Part shown: one piece after another, positions 1 through 4,514 of the stretch
How positions within the stretch are numbered: the first letter of the stretch is position 1
How the letters are laid out: each line of letters begins with the position of its first letter
DNA from: Nitrospirales bacterium
GTDB taxonomy: Bacteria; Nitrospirota; Nitrospiria; Nitrospirales; UBA8639
DNA: 5,489 nt
Reading direction: 5' to 3'
NCBI GenBank assembly: GCA_021604265.1
Contig: BQIY01000187.1
Location: forward strand, 1 to 5,489
The notes under the pieces: model-generated
Told to the model about the DNA's origin: nothing
Databases searched by the model: none
Seen by the model: only the letters and a program-made list of their open reading frames with translations
Made by a program: the position numbers and the translations under genes

Positions 1-846
1 CTTTGTGACCCAGACCCCGACATGAAGCGTTGAGCCTGGGGGCCCAACGAACGATCCCTCGATGGGCGGTACGGATTCGGGCAATCTTGCGACGGCCACG
101 GCAATATGATCGGTTCCGGCCATGGTTCCACCAGTGGGATCAAACCCCTTCCACCCGGCCCCTGGCAGGTAGACTTCGGCCCAGGCATGTGTGGCACCAT
201 AATCGGTGGCTGATGGTGGGGCGTGAAGATACCCGCTGACAAAGCGCGAAGCAAGACCTAAACACCGTGCGGCTTCCATAAACAGCAAGGCAAAATCACG
301 ACATGAGCCGGTGCCGTATTCCAGTGTTTGCCCCACCGTTTGAACGCCAGGTTCTTCCCGCACGCGATAGGACAGGGTTTGGTTGATGTTGGTGCCAAGC
401 CGCTGTAAGAGTGTGTAGGTCTGAATCGGTTCATGGGATTGCCAGAAACCGGCGATCCATTCGGTCAGTTGAGTTTTGGTCTTTGGTTCAGGATATGCCA
501 TGTAGGGTAGCAGCATGATCCGGTCATCGGGTTGATAGGTAAACGGATACGCGACAGCATAGTCGGCGACGAGAAAGTCGAGTGGCGCCTCATTGAATTG
601 CTGGATAATGACTTCGCTCTCAACCACAAGCTGGTTGGCGGGCACATCGAAGGTGGCGGTGGCTACCGAATTGCCTTCTACATCCCGGTGCCACAGCAGG
701 GTCGCCGGCGGTGTGAGCTTCAGATTTAACGACTCAATGTGCAGGTCATAGTCTTCCCTCGGACGCAGACGTAAATGATGCGGTCCGAGTGTCACCGCAC
801 CCGAAAAATTATAATACGTCCGATGAAGAATTTTATAACGCTGCAT
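1..846 (-). CDS. Transglutaminase-like protein, partial (3' end outside window)
   Basis: The frame is open from an ATG at 846 to the window edge (282 codons, no stop). It encodes a papain-like transglutaminase-fold protein, a family that contains cysteine proteases and amide-bond enzymes. Residues about 3-80 match the beta-rich N-terminal domain of bacterial transglutaminases (IxHRTxYxFSGxVxLGPHHLRLRPRE, a segment starting near residue 6). The core domain shows the full triad: Cys182 in GTGSCRDFALLFMEAAR, His220 in ATHAWAEVYLPGAGW and Asp236 in GFDPTGGT. The second half is therefore expected to be catalytically competent. No signal peptide is seen, so it is probably cytoplasmic. The start is the only ATG that opens this frame; a nearby ATG at 853 is out of frame and soon hits a stop. 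The ribosome binding site is weak. It begins 29 nt after the stop of the HEPN-type gene and may be co-transcribed with it. In many bacteria such genes sit beside ATP-grasp and alpha-E proteins; that cannot be tested here. The family call is firm; the substrate is unknown. Confidence 0.9.
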   Translation of the reverse strand, partial: MQRYKILHRTYYNFSGAVTLGPHHLRLRPREDYDLHIESLNLKLTPPATLLWHRDVEGNSVATATFDVPANQLVVESEVIIQQFNEAPLDFLVADYAVAYPFTYQPDDRIMLLPYMAYPEPKTKTQLTEWIAGFWQSHEPIQTYTLLQRLGTNINQTLSYRVREEPGVQTVGQTLEYGTGSCRDFALLFMEAARCLGLASRFVSGYLHAPPSATDYGATHAWAEVYLPGAGWKGFDPTGGTMAGTDHIAVAVARLPESVPPIEGSFVGPPGSTLHVGVWVTK

Positions 847-875
847 ACTTCATTCTATTTCTATGATTTCAAAGG

Positions 876-1613
876 CTAGTGAATATTCTTAACCAATGAA
901 GCCACACCTGATATAAGCTCTACGACCTCCTGCTCCGTAGGTTCGCGGCTTTTTTTGTGATCACAAAGGTTTCTCAAGTCTGCAAGGTGTTGAATTTTCC
1001 TCCACGTAGGAAGATCATAAATGCCTTTATGTTTGAGTGGGTCGTTTAAGTCTGCAATCGTCGGGTCTTTCTTTGAGACCTTTAAGCTATGGTTTACTGC
1101 AATACGCTGCAAGTGACTTTCTATGACAACACCTGCGACTGCCCCAGCTGCACGCAGATTCACCTTCAGGAGCTTCCTGGCTGCATCAAGTTCCTCGTCC
1201 TCGATTTCGGCAAGGAGGTGCCCGCGAACATCGGCAAGCACGCTGCCGAGACGTGACTTTAATGAGGCAAGAATTTGCACCTGATTATAAACTCGAATGG
1301 TAACGATTTGATGAATATCCCAAAGAGGTTTGTCGTTATCCCTATATGCACCAATGCCAGCAATATAGTCTTGAATCACGTAGTTCAAAGCATCAATATT
1401 TTTTCGCTTGGTATCTCTGCGATAGTAGGTGCGAAATTCATCAACACGGTCTGATCCCAGAAGCTCTATCAACTTAGTTGCACGTGTGTACCAATTTTGG
1501 TACTTGGTGCCGAATGCGAGAATGTCATCGACCTTCGTGCATAGTTTAAAAAGTTCGGGCGTCTCTTCAAGAAGGGCATCTAGTTCCTTCTTAACTTCGG
1601 ATTCAGTGTTCAC
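876..1613 (-). CDS. HEPN/DUF4145-like all-alpha protein with RNxxxH motif
   Basis: A 245-residue protein starting at GTG. The start is fixed by an in-frame TAA 9 nt upstream and an AAAGGAG ribosome binding site 4 nt before the GTG. Residues 1-130 are charged and helical with no recognised domain. From about residue 145 the pattern LKVNLRAAGAVAGVVIESHL is typical of the first long helix of DUF4145/HEPN-like domains. It is followed by KKDPTIADLNDPLK and then HLADLRNLCDHKKSREPT. Arg214-Asn215-x3-His219 fits the R-(N/D/H)-x3-H signature of HEPN ribonucleases, in the expected place between the last two helices. Known HEPN proteins act as RNases in toxin-antitoxin, abortive-infection and CRISPR systems, or as inactive scaffolds. 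An RNase role here is inferred from the motif only. There is no MNT nucleotidyltransferase antitoxin next door, which argues against a classical HEPN/MNT pair. Codon use is AT-richer than in the neighbouring transglutaminase gene, compatible with acquisition. No signal peptide or membrane helix is seen. Confidence 0.75.
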   Translation of the reverse strand: MNTESEVKKELDALLEETPELFKLCTKVDDILAFGTKYQNWYTRATKLIELLGSDRVDEFRTYYRRDTKRKNIDALNYVIQDYIAGIGAYRDNDKPLWDIHQIVTIRVYNQVQILASLKSRLGSVLADVRGHLLAEIEDEELDAARKLLKVNLRAAGAVAGVVIESHLQRIAVNHSLKVSKKDPTIADLNDPLKHKGIYDLPTWRKIQHLADLRNLCDHKKSREPTEQEVVELISGVASLVKNIH

Positions 1614-1617
1614 GTGT

Positions 1618-1624
1618 CTCCTTT
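1618..1624 (-). promoter_or_regulatory. Ribosome binding site fixing the GTG start of the HEPN-type gene
   Basis: The minus strand reads AAAGGAG, then ACAC, then GTG. The 4-nt spacing is short but usable. An in-frame TAA lies inside this stretch (TAA AGG AGA CAC GTG), so no start further upstream is possible, and the next Met codons are far inside the protein. Confidence 0.7.
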
Positions 1625-1772
1625 AAGTACCTAACAATAATTAGACTAATCCGCATAGGATCCGACCTTCTGCATTCCAGTCCGAATGGCAGGCTGTGGG
1701 ACTTCTGGCCAAGGGGTGTTTCTTAAGCTCTTCTGATGTTCTCGTTGCAAGAATCGGAGTGCTTTAGGAATT

Positions 1773-1798
1773 GTGGGCTTCGCGTAGGCGAAGCCCAC
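1773..1798 (-). terminator. Perfect 11-bp hairpin downstream of the small Lys-rich gene
   Basis: GTGGGCTTCGC (1773-1783) and GCGAAGCCCAC (1788-1798) are exact inverted repeats separated by a 4-nt loop (1784-1787). The hairpin begins 27 nt after the stop of the 28-residue gene in its direction of transcription. The GC-rich stem suggests a transcript end, but the following minus-strand bases (AATTCC) are only a poor U-tract. It may be an mRNA-stabilising hairpin or a dispersed REP-like element rather than a strong intrinsic terminator. It would also separate the small gene from the HEPN-type gene. Confidence 0.5.
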
Positions 1799-1824
1799 CA
1801 CTTCCATCGAAGAACGCGTCTCGC

Positions 1825-1911
1825 CTATTTCTTCTTATCTTTTTTCTTCTGTTGATCGGCTTTCTGCTTTTGAGCTTTATCCTTGTCTTTTTTCCCGCCT
1901 TTGTCTCCCAT
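1825..1911 (-). CDS. 28-residue Lys/Asp/Gln-rich small protein
   Basis: ATG at 1911 to TAG at 1825 encodes 28 residues. The N-terminus is MGDKGGKKDKDK and the protein ends in a KKKDKKK-like tail; 15 of 28 residues are Lys and there is no hydrophobic core. It is preceded by a near-perfect Shine-Dalgarno, AAAGGAGGT, 5 nt before the ATG, the best one in the window, and is followed by a perfect hairpin. These two flanking signals make it a believable gene despite its size. From memory, similar MGDKG-Lys-rich micro-proteins are annotated as hypothetical in Nitrospira and some proteobacterial genomes; this was not checked. The composition suggests a disordered, highly basic polypeptide that might bind nucleic acid or ribosomes. 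That is inference and no function is known to me. It is too short for most gene callers. A long-looking hydrophobic frame on the opposite strand is simply the antisense of its Lys codons. Confidence 0.7.
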   Translation of the reverse strand: MGDKGGKKDKDKAQKQKADQQKKKDKKK

Positions 1912-1916
1912 GGTGT

Positions 1917-1925
1917 ACCTCCTTT
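1917..1925 (-). promoter_or_regulatory. Strong Shine-Dalgarno of the 28-residue gene
   Basis: The minus strand reads AAAGGAGGT, then ACACC, then ATG. The site pairs with essentially the whole anti-Shine-Dalgarno at a spacing of 5 nt. It is the main evidence that the tiny ORF is translated. Confidence 0.75.
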
Positions 1926-2019
1926 CTCTTTAAAATTGACCGTCTTTCCGTAAAGTGTACGCCGAATTGTTTGGATTCTGTGGACCTATTTTCGTTATCC
2001 TTAGAATCAGCGATTTAGC

Positions 2020-2130
2020 TTACCATGATTCAGGGATAAGAGAACCGTTTAGACGCCCTTTCAATCCATAGACTGGCTTGCCGATTTTTAGACCATCCTT
2101 TCTTCCGTCATGCCTCTCATCTTTTTTCAT
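2020..2130 (-). CDS. Possible 36-residue ORF overlapping the protease/SUMF1 stop
   Basis: An ATG overlaps the TGA of the upstream gene as ATGA, an arrangement typical of translational coupling. It opens 36 codons to a TAA at 2020. The product is hydrophilic and basic (it begins MKKDERHDGRKDG and ends NGSLIPESW). I do not recognise it, there is no independent Shine-Dalgarno, and no terminator hairpin follows. The overlap could be chance. It is listed because of the coupling geometry only. Confidence 0.25.
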   Translation of the reverse strand: MKKDERHDGRKDGLKIGKPVYGLKGRLNGSLIPESW

Positions 2131-3593
2131 GGGGGCGTATCCGGGTTTTGAGCGCAGCGGAAACCAAGTCCTACATCCGTGTGGGTTAGTGAAGCAGAAG
2201 AGCGCAGTGCCGTTCGCAAATATTCGTCCGTCGCATTCCATGCTCCACCTCGTATAACTTTGGGGGAACCCGCGACGGTCTCTGCCGCATCACCGTCTGG
2301 ATGCCGCGATTCATTCCAGCTATCTGCCGTCCACTCACTCACATTTCCGGCAAAGTCGTACCCTCCATTGGGACTTCTATCCTTTTCGAATGTCCCGACC
2401 GGAAATAGTTTTGATAATTCAAAGTCACCAAATGTTGCAAAATTCGAGAATTGGCTCGTCGGTGGCTCATTGCCCCATGGATAAATGCGTCCGTCTGTTC
2501 CTCGCGCGCTTTTCTCCCATTCATTTTCGGTCGGCAATCTCTTCTTGGCCCAATGGCAGTAAGCTTTGGCCTCCTGCCATGTCACCGCGACGACGGGGCG
2601 AGTGGCATCCTGGGGCATCTTGATGTGATCCCAATATTCCGGCGCTGTCCGACCGGTGCCTTGTAGAAATTTCCCATACCGTTCAATGGTGACTTCATAT
2701 TTGTCGATGAAGAATTCTTCGACATAGACGGTATATCGATTCCCTTCAGTCATGTCCCCGGTTCCTGAGCGTGATTCTAGATTCGTTTCAAACTGCCCTG
2801 CAGGGATCCGAACCATCGGCGCACCGTCTGCGCCTGAAATCTCCAGTGATAACGAGTCGCTCCCAGAGGGTTCCACATGCCATCCTTTCAATGCGATGGC
2901 CAAAACCGGTGTAGGTACGGCATACCCCAGGCGTCTCTGAGCGTCTGTCACGACTCCGATCACCTTGCCATCAAGCAGAAGGGGGCCTCCCGAATGACCT
3001 TCCTCTACTAACGCCTGAAACATCAGGTGTGGGCCTTTCCTCCCGCTGATACTTCCGGTTGAGACGGTCCAGGGGGCGAGATTAGGTGGAAATCCGATGA
3101 AGGTAATGGTTTCTCCCCCGGATGCTTGAGTGGTCTGATCGAGCGGAAGCGCCACGAGTCCATCAGGAAGGGTATCTGAAACACGCAATGTGGCCAACCC
3201 ATTCTCATTGGTTCCATCTATCCCTAATACCTGAGAGGCAAACGCTTGATGAGGATGAGGGAAGAACCACACCTGTGGCTTGCTATCTCCGGAAATCACA
3301 TGTGCGGCGGTCACAATATAGGCGGCGTCCTCGTCGAGCCTCACGATAAATCCCGTCCCGACATTGGGTTGCCCATTCACTTGTGCAGTAATTTTGACGA
3401 CGCCCTTTTTGAACTCTTCAATCTCCGTGGCACAAACAAGACCGGGAAAGGGGAGGAATATACCGAGTTCAAGGGACATGATGCAGCCGATAAAAGGCAT
3501 CCATATCCATGAATGTCTCCGCACCCTATTGGAGGATGTCAATGTTCGGTAGTTCTTGTCTGTTCTGATTGTTTGAACAACTTTCGGGTTCAC
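2127..3593 (-). CDS. Secreted trypsin-like domain fused to SUMF1/FGE-like domain; catalytic residues altered
   Basis: A 488-codon frame from GTG at 3593; residue numbers below use that start. Residues about 32-55 form a signal peptide (WMPFIGC...LPFPGLVCA, cleavage probably after Ala55). The real start may therefore be GTG 3524 (followed by RRHSW) or ATG 3500. None of the three has a good ribosome binding site. Residues 65-235 are a trypsin/HtrA-like domain with His98 in IVTAAHVI and Ser201 in EEGHSGGPL. The position normally holding the catalytic Asp (DLAxLxV) reads NGLATLRV, with Gly132. There is no PDZ domain. Residues 258-482 are a SUMF1/EgtB/PvdO-type domain: MVRIPAGQF, FIDKYEVTIERYGKF, RLPTENEWEKSARG, YPWGNEP, GYDFAGNVSEW, RGGAWNATDEY and LGFRCAQ. 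The two redox Cys of formylglycine-generating enzyme after RGG are missing. Cys346 and Cys480 match a structural disulfide of that fold. It is likely a periplasmic or exported protein with binding or atypical catalysis. Substrate unknown. Confidence 0.88.
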   Translation of the reverse strand: MNPKVVQTIRTDKNYRTLTSSNRVRRHSWIWMPFIGCIMSLELGIFLPFPGLVCATEIEEFKKGVVKITAQVNGQPNVGTGFIVRLDEDAAYIVTAAHVISGDSKPQVWFFPHPHQAFASQVLGIDGTNENGLATLRVSDTLPDGLVALPLDQTTQASGGETITFIGFPPNLAPWTVSTGSISGRKGPHLMFQALVEEGHSGGPLLLDGKVIGVVTDAQRRLGYAVPTPVLAIALKGWHVEPSGSDSLSLEISGADGAPMVRIPAGQFETNLESRSGTGDMTEGNRYTVYVEEFFIDKYEVTIERYGKFLQGTGRTAPEYWDHIKMPQDATRPVVAVTWQEAKAYCHWAKKRLPTENEWEKSARGTDGRIYPWGNEPPTSQFSNFATFGDFELSKLFPVGTFEKDRSPNGGYDFAGNVSEWTADSWNESRHPDGDAAETVAGSPKVIRGGAWNATDEYLRTALRSSASLTHTDVGLGFRCAQNPDTPP

Positions 3594-3728
3594 CGTATTT
3601 TTCTCTGCAACCGGAAGAGCCTCATTTATTTGCTCAATTTTTTATTTGGCCGCGACTCAGTTTATCATTATCCAAAAATAATAGAATCATTTTGGTACCC
3701 GTCTGTATTGTGAACCGTTCAGACTTGT
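3594..3728. other. AT-rich gap between MFS remnant and protease/SUMF1 gene
   Basis: This 135-bp gap is visibly AT-rich and must contain the promoter of the protease/SUMF1 gene if that gene is transcribed alone. I see no convincing -35/-10 pair, hairpin terminator or small ORF with a ribosome binding site in it. If the true protease start is GTG 3524 or ATG 3500, the leader region is correspondingly longer. Confidence 0.4.
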
Positions 3729-3857
3729 TCATGCTCTATCGACTGGCTTGGGGATGTTGAGCCCCTGTCCTGGTTGAATGAAGAGCCAACAGAGTCCACC
3801 GAGTAAGGCGATGCCGGCGGCGATGCCAAGAGAGACCGACCAGTTGACAGAAAAGAT
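3729..3857 (-). pseudogene. C-terminal remnant of a second MFS transporter
   Basis: The minus strand encodes a fragment that begins abruptly after an in-frame TAG (3858-3860) and ends at TGA (3729-3731). Its core, NWSVSLGIAAGIALLGGLCW, matches the end of the complete carrier at 4515, GWSVSLGIAAGVAFIGGLCW. About 20 of 29 aligned residues are identical by my count. The fragment then has its own longer tail (IPKPVDRA). It covers only the last transmembrane helix plus tail and has no start codon or ribosome binding site, so it cannot be a working transporter. The sequence divergence means it is not a fresh duplication but the leftover of a former paralog, probably once in tandem with the intact gene. 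Everything upstream of about 3858 is unrelated to the carrier, which marks a rearrangement or deletion junction. Confidence 0.8.
3813..3843. repeat. 31-bp direct repeat, copy 1 (in MFS remnant)
   Basis: This stretch is identical over 31 bases to 4578-4608 and in the same orientation. It begins GCCGGCGGCGATG and ends CCGACCAG. It encodes the WSVSLGIAAG part of the last MFS helix. Flanking bases are similar but no longer identical, which shows the repeat comes from gene paralogy rather than from a mobile-element target site. Confidence 0.9.
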
Positions 3858-3906
3858 CTACAATTGAATTGTTGTTGGAGGATAGGGATGGGTTGAATCG
3901 CAAGGG

Positions 3907-4164
3907 TTAGACTGGATGTTTGGCAGGTCGTGCGGGAAGGCCTTCGAGCATTCCGATAGCGCTAATGTCTTCATCAACGTCGGGCCAGTGTACTCCATGG
4001 CCATTTCCAATAATTTGGAAGTTCTTGCGTTGTTCCGGAGTGGCATTGGTTAACCGCCATGACCATACCAAGGGCACACTGATCATTCGTCCGTCGGTTA
4101 ACTGCGCGGTGATGGTCTCGTCCGAGACCTCTATCGTGGATATTCTGGGTTCATTTGTGACCAC
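3907..4164 (-). CDS. DUF2442-family protein, TA-like partner
   Basis: An 85-residue protein. GTG at 4164 is chosen because GGGAGG lies 6 nt upstream and because the DUF2442 domain begins a few residues later (PRISTIEVSDETI). The family pattern is complete: LTDGRMISVPLVWSWRL, NATPEQR, and GHGVHWPDVDEDISAIGML. DUF2442 proteins are small, often encoded just after DUF4160 genes, and the pair has toxin-antitoxin-like organisation. Which partner does what is not established as far as I know. Here the gene overlaps the last 14 nt of the decayed DUF4160 gene (GTG to TGA), which implies translational coupling in the ancestral operon. The frame stays open upstream to a TTG at 4338, giving a 143-residue reading, but that extension is the out-of-register tail of DUF4160 and should not be annotated as one fusion protein. 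The domain itself looks intact. Confidence 0.85.
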   Translation of the reverse strand: MVTNEPRISTIEVSDETITAQLTDGRMISVPLVWSWRLTNATPEQRKNFQIIGNGHGVHWPDVDEDISAIGMLEGLPARPAKHPV

Positions 4165-4388
4165 AATGTTCCTCCCAGCTTCGATCATTTTGTCTTTCTG
4201 GTCGAGCAGGACTTTTCGGATTCGATTTAACTCATGTGGCGCAAATCCATCATTACCTGCCAAGGAAATTGGTTCTAAAAAAAATGCAGGTATGGCGCTC
4301 TCGTTGAACGTGAACATGTTTGGGTTCATTGCAGTCAAAACTATAAAAAAAATCGGTAAGGTCCTTCAATCCCTCGAACAGTTGGCAC
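4151..4388 (-). pseudogene. DUF4160 gene broken by three indels
   Basis: Reading from GTG at 4388 gives MPTVRGIEGPYRFF, the standard DUF4160 N-terminus, until an 8-T tract (plus-strand A8, 4345-4352). In the next frame the protein continues YSFDCNEPKHVHVQRE, containing the conserved EPxHVHV motif, until about a second 8-T tract (4277-4284). A third frame then gives FFLEPISLAGNDGFAPHELN and on to DKMIEA near 4177. The first frame shift partner returns as WEEHCGHK followed by TGA at 4153-4151, the usual EAWxEHCG ending. In net terms the first two events are +1 (or -2) and the third is -1. Corrected length is about 78-80 residues, normal for the family. Start, stop and every motif survive, so the decay is recent or the indels are sequencing errors at homopolymers. 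As given, no functional protein can be made. DUF2442 follows directly. Confidence 0.85.
4171..4176 (-). promoter_or_regulatory. Shine-Dalgarno deciding the GTG start of DUF2442
   Basis: The minus strand reads GGGAGG, then AACATT, then GTG (4164). The site lies inside the last codons of the decayed DUF4160 (Trp-Glu-Glu), so the second gene could be translated even though the first frame is broken. It favours an 85-residue product over the 143-codon open frame. Confidence 0.7.
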
Positions 4389-4430
4389 AATACTTTTCCA
4401 ATTTTTCTTGTTTAACTGTTGCTGACCGAT

Positions 4431-4459
4431 ATTATACGAAAAAACGCAATGAGACTCCA
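4431..4459 (-). promoter_or_regulatory. Candidate promoter of the DUF4160/DUF2442 module
   Basis: The minus strand carries a perfect -10 TATAAT at 4436-4431. A weak -35 (TGGAGT, 4459-4454) lies 17 bp upstream. Transcription would begin about 35 nt before the GTG at 4388. The perfect -10 in a short gap directly ahead of the module suggests its own transcription, separate from the MFS gene; the poor -35 keeps confidence modest. Confidence 0.4.
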
Positions 4460-4470
4460 GGTGGCGAGAG

Positions 4471-4499
4471 AGGTGCTAAGTGCTTATAGCATGGCACCT
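4471..4499 (-). terminator. Interrupted hairpin after the MFS gene
   Basis: AGGTGC (4471-4476) pairs with GCACCT (4494-4499), and inside it TGCT (4481-4484) pairs with AGCA (4488-4491), separated by small internal loops. It lies 16 nt beyond the MFS stop codon. A T6 run exists about 25 nt further on, too far for a classic intrinsic terminator. It may end or protect the MFS transcript; weak evidence. Confidence 0.25.
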
Positions 4500-4514
4500 G
4501 ACGTCTGGCTTGCA

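Noticed and set aside
532..729. Plus-strand ORF opposite the transglutaminase
   Set aside because: The minus frame carries clear family motifs across the same bases; this one is a shadow.
1771..1953. Plus-strand ORF that looks like a hydrophobic one-helix membrane protein (Leu/Phe rich)
   Set aside because: It is the antisense of the Lys-rich micro-gene: AAA/AAG codons read backwards become TTT/CTT. It has no ribosome binding site and it runs through the hairpin.
3513..3760. Two overlapping plus-strand ORFs across the gap upstream of the protease/SUMF1 gene
   Set aside because: No ribosome binding site, low complexity, and the frames run through the MFS remnant and protease start without any domain match.
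4315..4366. A second promoter-like pair (TTGAAG, 18 bp, TATAGT) on the minus strand that would give a leaderless ATG at 4329
   Set aside because: These bases are codons of the decayed DUF4160 (IEGPYRFF...YS), and the T-tract explains the -10 resemblance. The ATG at 4329 is out of the native frame at that point.
3920..4489. Plus-strand ORF of 189 codons opposite the DUF module
   Set aside because: It shadows DUF2442 and the broken DUF4160, which match families on the minus strand. Its own translation shows no recognisable domain or ribosome binding site.
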